64,000 nt of DNA from Sphingomonas sp. dw_22 (GCF_018449795.1 NZ_JAAVVE010000009.1:1-64000); one strand, 5' to 3'. Shown: positions 20,494 to 30,459, numbered from the stretch's first letter. Numbers and translations are program-made. Notes: a model not told the origin generated them from the sequence alone.

Positions 20494-21797
20494 TATTCTG
20501 CTGCTTCCATCATCGGCGCCTCGCCGGTGCCGTTGCGCTCGTTGATCCGCCGCTCGATCTCGGGGCGGAAGTGCCGGATCAGACCCTGGATCGGCCAGGC
20601 CGCCGCGTCGCCGAGCGCGCAGATGGTGTGGCCTTCGACCTGCTTGGTCACCTGCTGGAGCGTATCGATCTCGCTGATGTCGGCATCGCCGGTGCGCAGC
20701 CGCTCCATCACGCGCCACATCCAGCCGGTGCCTTCCCGACAGGGCGTGCACTGGCCGCAGCTCTCATGCTTGTAGAAATAGCTGAGCCGCGAAATCGCGC
20801 GGACGATGTCGGTGGACTTGTCCATGACGATCACCGCCGCCGTCCCCAGGCCCGAGCCCAAAGCACGCAGGCCGTCAAAGTCCATCGGCGCGTCCATGAT
20901 CTGCGCCGCCGGCACCAGCGGCACCGAGGAGCCGCCCGGGATCACCGCGAGCAGATTGTCCCAGCCGCCCCGGATGCCGCCGCAATGCTTCTCGATCAGC
21001 TCGCGGAACGGGATGCTCATCGCTTCCTCGACCACGCACGGCTTGTTCACATGGCCCGAAATCTGGAAAAGCTTGGTACCGCGATTATTCTCGTTGCCGA
21101 AGCTGGAGAACCATTCGGGGCCGCGCCGCAGGATCGTCGGCGCGACCGCGATCGACTCGACGTTGTTCACCGTGGTCGGGCAGCCATAAAGGCCAGCGCC
21201 CGCCGGGAACGGAGGCTTCAGGCGCGGCTGGCCCTTCTTGCCCTCCAGGCTTTCGAGCATCGCGGTCTCTTCGCCGCAGATATAGGCGCCCGCGCCGCGA
21301 TGGACGAAGACGTCGAAATCATAGCCCGAGCCACAGGCATTCTTGCCGATCAGCCCGGCCGAATAGGCCTCGGCCACCGCCGCGAACAGCGTCTCCGCCT
21401 CGCGGATATATTCGCCGCGGATATAGATATACGCAGCCCGCGCGCGCATCGCGAAGCCCGCGACCAGCGCGCCCTCGATCAGCACATGCGGATCGTGGCG
21501 GATGATCTCGCGGTCCTTGCACGAGCCAGGCTCGGATTCGTCGGCGTTGATGACCAGGAAATTGGGACGATCCGGACGCGGCTCCTTGGGCATGAAGCTC
21601 CACTTCATGCCGGTCGGGAAGCCTGCACCGCCGCGGCCACGCAGGCCGGACGCCTTCATCTTGTCGATGATCGTGTCCGCGCCCAGCTCCAGCAGCGCCT
21701 TGGTATTGTCCCAGGTGCCGCGCTTGCGCGCAGCATCGAGGTTCCACGGCTGATAGCCGTAGAGATTGGTGAAGATGCGGTCCTTGTCGGCCAGCAT
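20493..21797 (-). CDS. nuoF: NADH-quinone oxidoreductase subunit F, NADH- and FMN-binding
   Basis: The 434-residue protein binds NADH and FMN ([18 protein letters not shown]) and holds cluster N3 through [12 protein letters not shown] and a later Cys. It accepts hydride from NADH at the tip of the peripheral arm. Its ATG directly follows the TAA of the 57-residue ORF upstream, and its stop overlaps nuoG. Length is typical. Confidence 0.97.
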   Translation of the reverse strand: MLADKDRIFTNLYGYQPWNLDAARKRGTWDNTKALLELGADTIIDKMKASGLRGRGGAGFPTGMKWSFMPKEPRPDRPNFLVINADESEPGSCKDREIIRHDPHVLIEGALVAGFAMRARAAYIYIRGEYIREAETLFAAVAEAYSAGLIGKNACGSGYDFDVFVHRGAGAYICGEETAMLESLEGKKGQPRLKPPFPAGAGLYGCPTTVNNVESIAVAPTILRRGPEWFSSFGNENNRGTKLFQISGHVNKPCVVEEAMSIPFRELIEKHCGGIRGGWDNLLAVIPGGSSVPLVPAAQIMDAPMDFDGLRALGSGLGTAAVIVMDKSTDIVRAISRLSYFYKHESCGQCTPCREGTGWMWRVMERLRTGDADISEIDTLQQVTKQVEGHTICALGDAAAWPIQGLIRHFRPEIERRINERNGTGEAPMMEAAE

Positions 21798-21971
21798 TTA
21801 GCGTCCCTTCCCCACCATCTTCTGCAACAACATATACCCCACCACGGCGAGGCCGATCACGATCGCCAGCCCGATCAGCTTGAACGCGACCTTCAATACG
21901 AAACCGAGCACGATGATGCCGCCGATGATCGCCAGGATCACGAAGAGGACATTGTCGTTCTTCACGCCCAT
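21798..21971 (-). CDS. 57-residue hydrophobic ORF between nuoE and nuoF
   Basis: This small ORF starts at ATG (MGVKNDNVLFVILAIIGGII) and ends in TAA immediately before the nuoF ATG (TAAATG). It overlaps the nuoE 3' end by 10 bases and has GCGGGGA in front of its start. The product is one or two hydrophobic helices (residues 8-26 and 31-48) with a basic C-terminus (QKMVGKGR). Tight overlap on both sides suggests it is translated with the operon. It is not one of the 14 core Nuo subunits. It could be an accessory or supernumerary membrane subunit, or a coupling peptide; I do not recognise a family. Confidence 0.6.
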   Translation of the reverse strand: MGVKNDNVLFVILAIIGGIIVLGFVLKVAFKLIGLAIVIGLAVVGYMLLQKMVGKGR

Positions 21972-22633
21972 TCCCCGCGATAATCATGGTTCTCGGACAC
22001 CATCGCGGTGAGCGACGTCGGCCCGCCGACCGGCTCCACCGTGTGGCGGCCGGGCTCCTGCGTGCCGGTCTTCGGCTGCTCGCCCTTGGCCAGCGCATCG
22101 AGGATCGTGAGCGTGCGATCGAAATCCAGATCCTCGTAATTGTCGTCGTTGATCTGGACCATCGGCGCCGAGGAGCAATTGCCCATGCACTCGACCTCGG
22201 TGAGCGTGAACAGCCCGTCCTCGGTGGTATGGCCCTTCTTGAGCCCGCGGCTCTTGCACGCCGCCATCACATCGTCCGATCCGCGCAGCATGCACGGCGT
22301 CGTGCCGCAGACCTGCACATGATAGCGGCCGACCGGCACCAGGTTGAACATGGTGTAGAAGGTCGCGACCTCGAACACGCGGATATAGGGTAGGCCGAGC
22401 TCGCGCGCGACGAACTCGATCACCGGCACGGGCAGCCAGCCCTGGGTGCTGGTCTCCGCGCCGACCTGGCGCTGGGCGAGATCGAGGAAGGGAATCGTGC
22501 AGCTCTGCTGCCGGCCCGCCGGATAGCGGCCCAGGATTTCCTTGGCCTTCTCGGCGTTCGCGGGCGACCAGGCGAAATTGCCCCAGAGCGCGCGGGTCTC
22601 GGCTTCGTCGGGGAGTTGGGGTGCGTCAGCCAT
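21962..22633 (-). CDS. nuoE: NADH-quinone oxidoreductase subunit E, [2Fe-2S] protein
   Basis: The 223-residue protein has a thioredoxin-like fold with the N1a cluster ligands in CGTTPCMLRG and CMGNCSSAP. It pairs with NuoF at the NADH-oxidising tip. The C-terminus is extended by about 45 residues (GEQPKTGTQEPGRHT and on) beyond the E. coli protein, as is common in alphaproteobacteria. Its ATG overlaps the nuoD stop as TGATG. Confidence 0.96.
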   Translation of the reverse strand: MADAPQLPDEAETRALWGNFAWSPANAEKAKEILGRYPAGRQQSCTIPFLDLAQRQVGAETSTQGWLPVPVIEFVARELGLPYIRVFEVATFYTMFNLVPVGRYHVQVCGTTPCMLRGSDDVMAACKSRGLKKGHTTEDGLFTLTEVECMGNCSSAPMVQINDDNYEDLDFDRTLTILDALAKGEQPKTGTQEPGRHTVEPVGGPTSLTAMVSENHDYRGEWA

Positions 22634-23868
22634 CAGCGGTCACATTCACCAAAAACGATATCCATCGCGCCCAGGATGGCGGTGATGTCCGCCAGCATGT
22701 GGCCCCTGGACATGAAATCCATTGCCTGGAGATGGCTGAAGGCCGTCGGGCGGACCTTGCAGCGATACGGCTTGTTGGTGCCGTCGCTCACCAGATAGAC
22801 GCCGAACTCGCCCTTCGGGCTCTCGGTCGCCACGTACACTTCGCCCGCCGGCACGTGATAGCCTTCGGTGAAGAGCTTGAAGTGGTGGATCAGCGCTTCC
22901 ATCGACTGCTTCATCTCGCCGCGCTTCGGCGGCGCGACCTTGCGGTCGAGCGTCAGCACCGGGCCTTCGGGCATGTCGCGCAGGCACTGCTTCATGATCC
23001 GCGCCGACTGGCGGACCTCCTCCACGCGCACCATGAACCGATCGTAGCAATCGCCGCGCGTGCCCACCGGAATGTCGAACTCCATCCGGTCGTACACGTC
23101 ATAAGGCTGCGAGCGGCGCAGATCCCACGGGATGCCGGCGGCGCGGATCATCGGACCCGAGAAGCCCCATTTGATCGCGTCGTCGCGGTTCACCACCGCG
23201 ATGTCGACGTTGCGCTGCTTGAAGATGCGGTTCTCCGCGACCAGGCTGATCGCATCCTCGAACAGCCGCGGCAGGCGCGTGTCGAGCCAGTCGGCGATAT
23301 CGGTCAGCAGCTTGAGCGGCACGTCCTGCCGCACGCCGCCGACGCGGAAATAGTTCGAGTGCATGCGCGCGCCCGAAGCACGCTCGAAGAAGTTGAGGCA
23401 GTCCTCGCGGATCTCGAACAGCCACAGGTTCGGCGTCATCGCGCCCACGTCCATCACGTGCGAACCGAGGTTCAGCATGTGATTGCAGATGCGGGTCAGC
23501 TCGGCGAAGAACACGCGGAGATACTGGCCACGCAGCGGCACTTCGAGATCGAGCAGCTTCTCCACCGCCAACACGAAGCTGTGCTCCATGCCGAGCGGCG
23601 AGCAATAGTCGAACCGGTCGAAATAGGGCAGCGCCTGGGTGTAGGTCTTGTACTCGATCAGCTTCTCGGTACCGCGATGCAGCAGCCCGATATGCGGATC
23701 GATGCGCTCGATAATCTCGCCGTCCAGCTCGGTGACGAGGCGCAGCACGCCGTGCGCCGCCGGATGCTGCGGGCCGAAATTGATCGTGTAATTGGCGATC
23801 GCGGTGTCGCCCGGCTCCGGCTTGCCGCCGTCGGTGCGCCCTTCGATCTCGTCGAGATACTCAGCCAT
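22633..23868 (-). CDS. nuoD: NADH-quinone oxidoreductase subunit D
   Basis: The 411-residue protein is the 49-kDa homologue, related to the large subunit of NiFe hydrogenases. It forms the quinone-binding pocket with NuoB. Conserved stretches include [14 protein letters not shown], with the His that contacts quinone, and [13 protein letters not shown]. NuoC and NuoD are separate genes here, not fused as in E. coli. The start overlaps the nuoC end by eight bases. Confidence 0.97.
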   Translation of the reverse strand: MAEYLDEIEGRTDGGKPEPGDTAIANYTINFGPQHPAAHGVLRLVTELDGEIIERIDPHIGLLHRGTEKLIEYKTYTQALPYFDRFDYCSPLGMEHSFVLAVEKLLDLEVPLRGQYLRVFFAELTRICNHMLNLGSHVMDVGAMTPNLWLFEIREDCLNFFERASGARMHSNYFRVGGVRQDVPLKLLTDIADWLDTRLPRLFEDAISLVAENRIFKQRNVDIAVVNRDDAIKWGFSGPMIRAAGIPWDLRRSQPYDVYDRMEFDIPVGTRGDCYDRFMVRVEEVRQSARIMKQCLRDMPEGPVLTLDRKVAPPKRGEMKQSMEALIHHFKLFTEGYHVPAGEVYVATESPKGEFGVYLVSDGTNKPYRCKVRPTAFSHLQAMDFMSRGHMLADITAILGAMDIVFGECDR

Positions 23869-24781
23869 CCGGGTTTGCCTTCTTCGCGCGCGATGCTCGC
23901 GGCTTCTTCACGACATCGGGATCGGCGGGCGCCGGACCCGCCTCGGGTCCGGGCTTGCCCGCGCCGCTCTCGGCCGTGCTGTCGGTGGTCTTGGGCTTGC
24001 GCACGCGGGGCTTGGCGATCTTCGCCGCAGGTGCATCGGCCTTGGCGATCTCGCCGGCTGCCACCGGTGTCGGCGCACCCTTCGCCTCGGGCTGCGCGGC
24101 GGCAGGCGCCGGAGCCGGTGCGGGACTTGGAGCAGGTGCCGGCGCGGGGGGCGGAGGCGGCGGGGTCGCCGCCTTCTCGTCGCCCGGCAGCACGTATTTC
24201 GCGCCTTCCCAGGGGCTCATGAAGTCGAAGTTGCGGAAATCCTGCGCGAGCCGCACCGGCTCGTACACGACGCGCTTCGCCTCTTCCGAATAACGCAGCT
24301 CGACATAGCCGGTCTGCGGAAAGTCCTTGCGCAGCGGATGGCCGACGAAACCATAGTCGGTCAGGATACGGCGCAGGTCGGTGTTGTTCTCGAACAGCAC
24401 GCCGTACATGTCGTACACTTCGCGCTCGAGCCAGCCCGCCACCGGCCAGATGCCCGTCACCGACGGCACCGGCTCCACCTCATCGGTGGTCACGCGCACG
24501 CGGATACGGTGGTTCCGCGTGAACGACAGGAGCTGATAGACCACGTCGAATCGCTCGGCCCGATCGGGATAATCGGCGCCCGCGATCTCGCTGAGCTGCT
24601 GATATTCGAGGCCCGGCGTGTCGCGCAGCGCCAGCATCGCCTCGACCAGCCGATCGCGCACGACCGTCAGCGAAACCTCACCCACGGCATCCTTGCTCTC
24701 GACAAGCATGTCGCCGAGCGCGGCCTGGGCCGCCTCGATCACGCCGTCGTTCACGGCATATTTCGGAGCAGGCGCCCTCAC
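23861..24781 (-). CDS. nuoC: NADH-quinone oxidoreductase subunit C with a long Pro/Ala/Lys-rich tail
   Basis: The core (residues 1 to about 203) is the 30-kDa subunit of the peripheral arm, with [17 protein letters not shown] and [19 protein letters not shown]. The ORF then runs on for about 100 residues: a Pro/Ala block, then basic segments ([24 protein letters not shown]). Typical NuoC proteins end near residue 200-220, so total length 306 is unusual. The tail is probably disordered and could bind RNA, DNA or acidic lipids. It starts at GTG, overlapping the nuoB stop (GTGA). Confidence 0.94.
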   Translation of the reverse strand: MRAPAPKYAVNDGVIEAAQAALGDMLVESKDAVGEVSLTVVRDRLVEAMLALRDTPGLEYQQLSEIAGADYPDRAERFDVVYQLLSFTRNHRIRVRVTTDEVEPVPSVTGIWPVAGWLEREVYDMYGVLFENNTDLRRILTDYGFVGHPLRKDFPQTGYVELRYSEEAKRVVYEPVRLAQDFRNFDFMSPWEGAKYVLPGDEKAATPPPPPPAPAPAPSPAPAPAPAAAQPEAKGAPTPVAAGEIAKADAPAAKIAKPRVRKPKTTDSTAESGAGKPGPEAGPAPADPDVVKKPRASRAKKANPDG

Positions 24782-25317
24782 CGTTCGAGCGTCCCGCTGC
24801 GGCGGATCTTCCGCTGGAGCTGCATCACGCCATAGAGCAGCGCCTCGGCGGTCGGCGGGCAGCCGGGGACATAGATGTCCACGGGCACGATCCGGTCGCA
24901 GCCGCGCACGACGCTGTAGCTATAGTGGTAATAACCGCCGCCATTGGCGCACGAGCCCATCGAGATGACGTATTTCGGCTCGGACATCTGGTCATAGACC
25001 CGGCGCAGCGCCGGAGCCATCTTGTTGCACAGCGTCCCCGCCACGATCATCACGTCCGACTGGCGCGGCGAGGCGCGCGGCGCGGCGCCGAAACGCTCCA
25101 TGTCGTAGCGCGGCATGTTGACGTGGATCATTTCCACCGCGCAGCACGCCAGGCCAAAGGTCATCCACCACAGCGAGCCGGTGCGCGCCCACTGGAACAG
25201 CTCCTCGGTGGAGGTGACCAGGAAGCCCTTGTCGCCGATCTCGGCATTGATGTCGTTGAGGAAGCCGACGTTCGGCAGCGTGCCCGGGGGCGGCGGCACG
25301 GAAAGCTCTACTCCCAT
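24778..25317 (-). CDS. nuoB: NADH-quinone oxidoreductase subunit B, cluster N2
   Basis: The 179-residue protein holds the terminal [4Fe-4S] cluster N2 through the tandem cysteines in [12 protein letters not shown], plus C in [12 protein letters not shown] and [12 protein letters not shown]. It hands electrons to quinone. The ATG ([12 protein letters not shown]) lies within the last codons of nuoA, giving a 10-base overlap; longer upstream frames lack family similarity. Length is typical. Confidence 0.97.
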   Translation of the reverse strand: MGVELSVPPPPGTLPNVGFLNDINAEIGDKGFLVTSTEELFQWARTGSLWWMTFGLACCAVEMIHVNMPRYDMERFGAAPRASPRQSDVMIVAGTLCNKMAPALRRVYDQMSEPKYVISMGSCANGGGYYHYSYSVVRGCDRIVPVDIYVPGCPPTAEALLYGVMQLQRKIRRSGTLER

Positions 25318-25682
25318 TCCAGCGCTCCCTTCTTCCAAGCATAGACAAGGCCGAGCGCCAGCTCGACGATGAAGATCATCATCGAGAACCACGCGGTCCA
25401 ACCCAGATGGAACACCGAAACGGCCCAGGGATAGAGGAACGCGGCCTCGAGATCGAAAATGATGAACAGGATCGCGACCAGATAGAACCGAACGTCGAAC
25501 TGGCTGCGCGAATCCTCGAACGCGGGGAAGCCGCATTCATATTCGGTGAGCTTTTCGGGCGTCGGCTGATGCGCGCCGGTGAGCCGGGCCACGATCATCG
25601 GCAGGATGACGAAGGCGCTCGAAAGCGCCAGGGCCACGCCGAGGAACAACAGGATCGGCAGATATTGCGATAGATCGACCAA
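25308..25682 (-). CDS. nuoA: NADH-quinone oxidoreductase subunit A
   Basis: The 124-residue protein has three membrane helices, with the conserved [20 protein letters not shown] loop that faces the quinone channel and the Asp/Glu pair in [15 protein letters not shown] place the start at TTG because AGAAGG lies four bases before it and the resulting N-terminus ([15 protein letters not shown]) fits the family; upstream in-frame codons do not. It is the first gene of the operon, with about 180 bases of non-coding sequence before it. Confidence 0.94.
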   Translation of the reverse strand: MVDLSQYLPILLFLGVALALSSAFVILPMIVARLTGAHQPTPEKLTEYECGFPAFEDSRSQFDVRFYLVAILFIIFDLEAAFLYPWAVSVFHLGWTAWFSMMIFIVELALGLVYAWKKGALEWE

Positions 25683-25756
25683 AGTGCCTTCTCGCAGATG
25701 CGGAATTTGAGGGGCTTCTAGGACGGTGAAGGGGGTGCGGCAAGGGCCTGAACCCC

Positions 25757-25777
25757 TGAGAATCATTCGCAATTAGC
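25757..25777. promoter_or_regulatory. Fur-like operator upstream of nuoA
   Basis: The sequence TGAGAATCATTCGCAATTAG lies 75-95 bases before the nuoA start. It strongly resembles proteobacterial Fur boxes of the GATAATGATTATC type, with the hexamer core AATCATT and flanking TGAG. Complex I needs many Fe-S clusters, so iron control would make sense. No other Fur target is obvious nearby. The match is by eye only. Confidence 0.4.
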
Positions 25778-25864
25778 GGAGATGCGGCGCAGCGATCCCC
25801 GCGCCGGGATCGCATGGATCAACCCCGGCTTTCACGCACCCGAAAACGGACTATCGACGGCGTT

Positions 25865-26680
25865 TCAGCGCAGCGCGTTGGCGACGAGCTTGTGCAGCTT
25901 CGAATGGAGCGCGTCGTTGGCAGCGAGGAACTGGTTGCGCTGCATCGCCATGTCCTGCCCGCGGAAATCGGTGACGAATCCGCCGGCCTCCTTGATGAGG
26001 ATATAGCCCGCCGCGACGTCCCAGGGCTGGAGATCCGATTCCCAGAAGCCGTCGAAGCGCCCCGCGGCGACCCATGCCAGGTCGAGCGATGCCGCGCCGA
26101 GCCGGCGGATGCCCGCCACTTCGGGCGCCACCGCGCCGAAGATCCGGCTCCACTGGGCGAAATTTCCATGGCCGAGGAAGGGAATGCCGGTCGCGATCAG
26201 CGAGTCGGCCAGGTCGCGCCGCGCCGAGACTCGCAGCCGCTGGTCGGTCAGCCAGGCGCCCCGGCCCTTCTCGGCCCAGAAGCTCTCGTCGGTCAGCGGC
26301 TGATAGATCAGGCCGTGGGTGATCTCGGGCTTGCCCTGGCTCCCATGCGGATCCTCGACCGCGATCGAGATCGCGAAATGCGGAATGCCGTGCAGGAAGT
26401 TGCTGGTGCCGTCGAGCGGATCGACGATCCAGCGCGGCTTGTCCGGATCGCCTTTGATCTCCCCGCCTTCCTCGGCGAGGATGCTCCAGTCGGGCCGCGC
26501 CTTGCGCAGTTCCTCGACGATCGTCTCCTCGGCGCGCTTGTCGGCCATCGAGACGAAGTCGGCAGGCCCCTTGCGACTCACCTGGAGGTGCTGGACCTCG
26601 TTGAAATCGCGCCGAAGCCGCGGCGCCGCCTTGCGGGCGGCGCGCTCCATGACGGTGAGAAGGCCGGAATGGGAAACCAT
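25865..26680 (-). CDS. suhB: Inositol monophosphatase family protein (SuhB-like)
   Basis: The 271-residue protein has the metal-binding motifs of the Li+-sensitive phosphatase family: EEGGE at about residue 70, WIVDPLDGTSNF at about 84-95 and WDVAAGYILIKEAGG near 220. These coordinate Mg2+ for hydrolysis of inositol-1-phosphate or related phosphates. In bacteria SuhB also affects rRNA transcription through the Nus complex, which may be its main role. The gene has one family-B repeat downstream and efp beyond it. The substrate is not decided by sequence. Confidence 0.9.
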   Translation of the reverse strand: MVSHSGLLTVMERAARKAAPRLRRDFNEVQHLQVSRKGPADFVSMADKRAEETIVEELRKARPDWSILAEEGGEIKGDPDKPRWIVDPLDGTSNFLHGIPHFAISIAVEDPHGSQGKPEITHGLIYQPLTDESFWAEKGRGAWLTDQRLRVSARRDLADSLIATGIPFLGHGNFAQWSRIFGAVAPEVAGIRRLGAASLDLAWVAAGRFDGFWESDLQPWDVAAGYILIKEAGGFVTDFRGQDMAMQRNQFLAANDALHSKLHKLVANALR

Positions 26681-26689
26681 AATATCTCC

Positions 26690-26831
26690 AGCCCCTCCCC
26701 TTCAGGGGAGGGGTTGGGGGTGGGGCAGCGGCAGCAGGGGCTCGATGCCCCTGATGACACTCGAGGTGAGTACGGGACGCTCGCTGCGCTCGCGACCCAC
26801 CCCCAAACCCCTCCCTTGAAAGGGAGGGGCT
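26690..26831. repeat. Inverted-repeat element, family B (CCCCTCCC type), between suhB and efp
   Basis: Two near-inverse arms, AGCCCCTCCCCTTCAGGGGA at 26690 and CCCTCCCTTGAAAGGGAGGG ending at 26831, enclose about 70 bases. Each arm is itself a hairpin (CCCCTCCCTT TC AAGGGAGGGG) followed by a G-rich run (TTGGGGGTGGG). The whole can fold as a long cruciform. Related G/C-run elements occur at 48833, 50106 and 57270. Confidence 0.8.
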
Positions 26832-26839
26832 ATTCTAAA

Positions 26840-27403
26840 TCAGTCGGCGCGCTTCACATAGGTCTGCTCGTACACGTCGACCACGATCCGCGTACCGGCG
26901 GCGATATGCGGCGGCACCATGATGCGCACGCCGTTGTCGAGCACGGCCGGCTTGTAGCTGGAGGACGCCGTCTGGCCCTTCACCACCGCATCGGCCTCGA
27001 CGATGGTCGCCTCGATCGTGTCGGGCAGCTGCACGCTGATCGGACGTTCGTCATAGAGCTCCATCACCACGTCCATGCCGTCCTGCAGGAAGGCTGCGGC
27101 ATCGCCTAGGATGCCGGCGTCGAGCGTGATCTGCTCATAGTTGACCTTGTCCATGAACGTCAGCGCATCGCCGTCGCGGAACAGGAACTGAAAGTCGGTG
27201 GTGTCGAGCCGCACGCGCTCGACCGTCTCCGCCGAGCGGAAGCGGACGTTGTTCTTGCGGCCGTCGATGAGGTTCTTCATCTCGACCTGCATGTATGCGC
27301 CGCCCTTGCCGGGCTGGGTGTGCTGAATCTTGACGGCGCGCCAGATGCCGCCTTCATATTCGATGATGTTGCCGGGACGGATGTCCACGCCACTGATCTT
27401 CAT
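26840..27403 (-). CDS. efp: Elongation factor P
   Basis: The 187-residue protein starts at [19 protein letters not shown]; longer frames only add an unrelated leader. It has the three beta-barrel domains of EF-P, with the modifiable loop TQPGKGGAY and Lys at position 33, which sits at the ribosomal P-site to relieve stalling on polyproline. NuoC in this window has a PPPPPP run and is a likely client. The C-terminal [17 protein letters not shown] motif is canonical. The gene follows the M23 peptidase gene. Confidence 0.96.
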   Translation of the reverse strand: MKISGVDIRPGNIIEYEGGIWRAVKIQHTQPGKGGAYMQVEMKNLIDGRKNNVRFRSAETVERVRLDTTDFQFLFRDGDALTFMDKVNYEQITLDAGILGDAAAFLQDGMDVVMELYDERPISVQLPDTIEATIVEADAVVKGQTASSSYKPAVLDNGVRIMVPPHIAAGTRIVVDVYEQTYVKRAD

Positions 27404-27441
27404 GATCGAGACCTGTACCTGAGAAAGAGCGAGCGCGCGCT

Positions 27442-28023
27442 TTAGCCGCCGTTGCCGACTCCCGCAAGCAGGGGATAGGGATTGACGTTCGTCCCCTCCC
27501 ACCAGCCCTGGCCGGGCTGCATAAGCTTAATCTCGAAATGGAGATGCGGTGCCCCGCCCGCGGCATTGCCGGTATCGCCGACCGTCGCGATCCGCTGCCC
27601 CTGCCGCACTTGCTGCCCCTCCCCCACGCCATAGCTGTCGAGATGGGCGTAATAGTGGATCGTGCCGCCATCGGCCGTGCGGACGTAGATCGTATGCCCG
27701 CCATCGGCGCTTTCGAAGATCTTCTCGATCGTCCCGCCCGCCGCCGCGAGCACCGGCGTACCTTTGGGCGCCAATATGTCGATCGCATGATGCTCGCGCT
27801 GGCCGCTGGCGCGGCTCTGGCCCCAGGTATCGGTGAGCTGGTCCGCGCGCACGCCCCGCACGGGGATCATCAATGACGCCTCCCCCGCCACGGATGACGC
27901 AAGCGGCTCGTTCACCGCCTGGACTGGCGGATCGAAGCGAACCCGCACCATCGAGGCAAAGGCCGCCGCGATCAGCAGCATGAACAGTCCCAGCCCCCAT
28001 CCGATCCGCTTGGGCAGCGTCAT
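27442..28023 (-). CDS. M23 family metallopeptidase (LytM domain)
   Basis: The 193-residue protein has one N-terminal membrane helix (about residues 8-27) and a LytM-type endopeptidase domain. The zinc ligands are visible as HHAIDI (H and D) and APHLHFEIK. It probably cuts peptidoglycan cross-links in the periplasm or activates such an enzyme. The upstream L,D-transpeptidase gene ends four bases before its start, so the two cell-wall genes are likely co-transcribed. Confidence 0.9.
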   Translation of the reverse strand: MTLPKRIGWGLGLFMLLIAAAFASMVRVRFDPPVQAVNEPLASSVAGEASLMIPVRGVRADQLTDTWGQSRASGQREHHAIDILAPKGTPVLAAAGGTIEKIFESADGGHTIYVRTADGGTIHYYAHLDSYGVGEGQQVRQGQRIATVGDTGNAAGGAPHLHFEIKLMQPGQGWWEGTNVNPYPLLAGVGNGG

Positions 28024-28027
28024 GGCG

Positions 28028-29035
28028 TCACTCCTGGAAGATCGCAGACATCCCCGGCTTCACCATCAGCGCCAGCCGTGCCGCGTCCCAATTGGTCAGC
28101 CGGATGCAGCCATGGCTCTCGGTCCGCCCGATATTCTGCGGCTCGGGCGTGCCGTGGATGCCGTAATGCTCCTTCGACAGGTCGAGCCACACCACCCCCA
28201 CCGGCCCGTTCGGCCCCGGCGGCAGCATCGCCGGATCGGAATCCTTCCTCGCATCCCAGAACAGGTCCGGATTGTAATGGAACTTCGGATTGGTGTCGGC
28301 GCCGTTGATCTTCCATTTGCCGATCGGCAGCGGATCGTGGCTGCTGCCCATCGTCGCGCTGAACTGCGCCACCAGCCGATCCCGGCGATCGAAGACCTTG
28401 AGCACCCTTTCCGACTTATCGACCACAATATGGTCGGCCTCGGGCTGATGCGCCTCGACATTGAGATCGTTGAGCGTCTGGCGCCACTCGGGCTTGATGT
28501 CGCCGGGATAGTCGCGTGAGGCCGGCAGCGCGTTGGGGAAGACGAACTCGGCGCCCGGCTCGATCGTCCGGCCGCCGGGATTGAGCTCCACCAGCACCTC
28601 GGGCGTGGTGTGGAACATCTCCGCCAGCTTCTCCAGCGGCCGGGTATAGGCGAGCGTCGGCAGCTTGGCCTGGAGCTCGGGATCCTTGGGGATCGGCCTG
28701 AAATAGGGGCCCGCCAGCGTGTCCGCGGTCAGCCGAAGCTGCTTGAGCGGCCGAAGCGAGCGATAGGGATGGAGCGCCCCCAGCGTCCGCGTATCGAGCC
28801 TGCCCGTCACCGGCAGCCCGCGCGAGGTCTGGAATCCCTTCAGCGCCGCCACCAGCGACTGCCCGTCGCGCCCGTCGAGGATCCCCGGCGAGAAACCGAG
28901 ATGATCGAGAATCACCTGCGCGTGCAGGATCGAATAGTCGATCGGCGGGGGCGCCTTTGTTCCGCTTCCCTGCGCCAGAGCAGGACCGGCCGAGGCGCAG
29001 GCAAGGCAAGCGGCGATTACGAGCTTTTTCCGCAC
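28028..29035 (-). CDS. L,D-transpeptidase with peptidoglycan-binding domain
   Basis: The 335-residue protein has a Sec signal peptide (MRKKLVIAACLACASAGPALA), a peptidoglycan-binding PG_1-like helical domain (about 30-90), a middle LysM-like region (about 130-160), and a YkuD catalytic domain with HGTPEPQNIGRTESHGCIRL, where the catalytic Cys sits near residue 310. It makes 3-3 cross-links or attaches lipoproteins to peptidoglycan in the periplasm. The next gene, M23, is four bases downstream. Confidence 0.93.
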   Translation of the reverse strand: MRKKLVIAACLACASAGPALAQGSGTKAPPPIDYSILHAQVILDHLGFSPGILDGRDGQSLVAALKGFQTSRGLPVTGRLDTRTLGALHPYRSLRPLKQLRLTADTLAGPYFRPIPKDPELQAKLPTLAYTRPLEKLAEMFHTTPEVLVELNPGGRTIEPGAEFVFPNALPASRDYPGDIKPEWRQTLNDLNVEAHQPEADHIVVDKSERVLKVFDRRDRLVAQFSATMGSSHDPLPIGKWKINGADTNPKFHYNPDLFWDARKDSDPAMLPPGPNGPVGVVWLDLSKEHYGIHGTPEPQNIGRTESHGCIRLTNWDAARLALMVKPGMSAIFQE

Positions 29036-29078
29036 CGATTCAATCTCCTGACGAACAATAGTCCGCCGGGAGAACGGC

Positions 29079-29768
29079 TCAGCGCGCCAACAGGTCCGTG
29101 AACGCCTTCACGACCGCCGCTTCGTCGCCCCCCCACACCGCATTGGAGACGGCGAGGAAGTCCGCGCCCGCCGCCACCAGCGGCGCGGCATTGGCCGGCG
29201 TGATCCCGCCGATCGCGACGCAGGGTATCTCGAACAGGGTCGCCCACCAGGAGAGGATCACCGGCTCCGGCCGGTGCCGCGTCTCCTTGGTCGAGGTGGG
29301 ATAGAAGGCGCCGAACGCGACATAGTCGGCCCCCGCCTCGCCCGCTTCCATCGCCAGGTGCCGGCTGTCATGGCAAGTCACGCCGATCTGGGCATTGGGG
29401 CCGAGCACCGAGCGCGCCTCGCGCGGATCCCCGTCGTCCTGCCCCAGATGCACGCCGTCTGCGCCCAGCCGCTTGGCCAGGCTGATGCTGTCGTTGACGA
29501 TGAACGCCACCTCGGCATCGGCGCAGATCCGCTGGAGCGGCTCGGCGAGCCGCGCCGCCTCATGCTGGTCGACATCCTTCACGCGGAACTGGAACGCCGC
29601 CACCGGCCCCGCCGCCAGCGCGCGCTTCAGCCGATCGGGAAACGCGCCGTCCACGTCGAGGGGCGAGATCAGGTAGAGCTGGCACGGCGGCCGCCGGTCG
29701 TCGCGGCGGAATTGCTCGGCGAAATCGGCCGCAAGCGGCGGCAGGGCATCGTCATCGAAATCGGTCAT
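29079..29768 (-). CDS. thiE: Thiamine phosphate synthase
   Basis: The 229-residue TIM-barrel protein shows the ThiE motifs FQFRVKDVD, GADGVHLGQDD, VTCHDSRHLAMEAGEAGAD and VAFGAFYPTSTK, the last binding the phosphate. It joins the pyrimidine and thiazole phosphates to make thiamine phosphate in the cytoplasm. The N-terminus is about 25 residues longer than the E. coli enzyme and may start at an internal Met. No other thi gene lies in the window. Confidence 0.93.
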   Translation of the reverse strand: MTDFDDDALPPLAADFAEQFRRDDRRPPCQLYLISPLDVDGAFPDRLKRALAAGPVAAFQFRVKDVDQHEAARLAEPLQRICADAEVAFIVNDSISLAKRLGADGVHLGQDDGDPREARSVLGPNAQIGVTCHDSRHLAMEAGEAGADYVAFGAFYPTSTKETRHRPEPVILSWWATLFEIPCVAIGGITPANAAPLVAAGADFLAVSNAVWGGDEAAVVKAFTDLLAR

Positions 29769-29790
29769 CGCACGCGCTTTAGCGAAAGCC

Positions 29791-30459
29791 TCAGCCGTTC
29801 ACCACTGCCAGCAGGAATCCGTCCCAATTCTTCGCCCCGACGGTCTGCACCGCCGTTGCGCTCAGCCGCGGTTCGGCGGCGACCACCTCGAACAGCGCGC
29901 GCGTGCCCGCGATCCCGGGATCGTCGCTGTCGGCGTCCAGCACGCCGCCGCCGCGCACGACATTGTCGACCACGATCACACTGCCAGGCCGGGTAAGCGC
30001 CAGCGCCGCCTTCAGATAGGCGGTGTTGGAAGGTTTGTCGGCATCGATGAACACCAGGTCGAACGGCGGCTCGCCCACCGCGATCATCGCGTTCAGGCTG
30101 TCCATGGCCGGCCCGACGCGGATCTCCACCCGCTCCGCCAGTCCGGCGCGCGCGATGTTCGCCTGCGCCACTTCGGCATGATGTCGATCGCGCTCCAGCG
30201 TCACCAGCCGCCCGTCCTCAGGCAGCGCCCGTGCCAGCCAGATCGTCGAATAGCCGCCCAGCGTGCCCAGTTCGAGGATGCGCCGCGCGCCCGCCATCCG
30301 CGCGAACAGATGGAGCATCTTGCCCTGCGCGGCGGAGACGTCGATCGCGGGCAACCCGCCGGCCCGGTTCGCAGCAAGCGCCGCCGCCAGCACGGGATCG
30401 GCCCCGAGCAACCGCCCTTCGATATAGGAATCGACTGCCGACCAGCCAGCCTCCGTCAT
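29791..30459 (-). CDS. Class I SAM-dependent O-methyltransferase
   Basis: The 222-residue protein matches the caffeoyl-CoA/catechol O-methyltransferase fold. Motif I reads RRILELGTLGGYSTIWLARA, followed by VTLERD and the metal-binding VFIDADKPSN. The substrate is unknown. Its ATG overlaps the stop of the preceding gene as ATGA, so it is coupled to the small monooxygenase-like gene, and the pair may act on one metabolite. Confidence 0.88.
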   Translation of the reverse strand: MTEAGWSAVDSYIEGRLLGADPVLAAALAANRAGGLPAIDVSAAQGKMLHLFARMAGARRILELGTLGGYSTIWLARALPEDGRLVTLERDRHHAEVAQANIARAGLAERVEIRVGPAMDSLNAMIAVGEPPFDLVFIDADKPSNTAYLKAALALTRPGSVIVVDNVVRGGGVLDADSDDPGIAGTRALFEVVAAEPRLSATAVQTVGAKNWDGFLLAVVNG

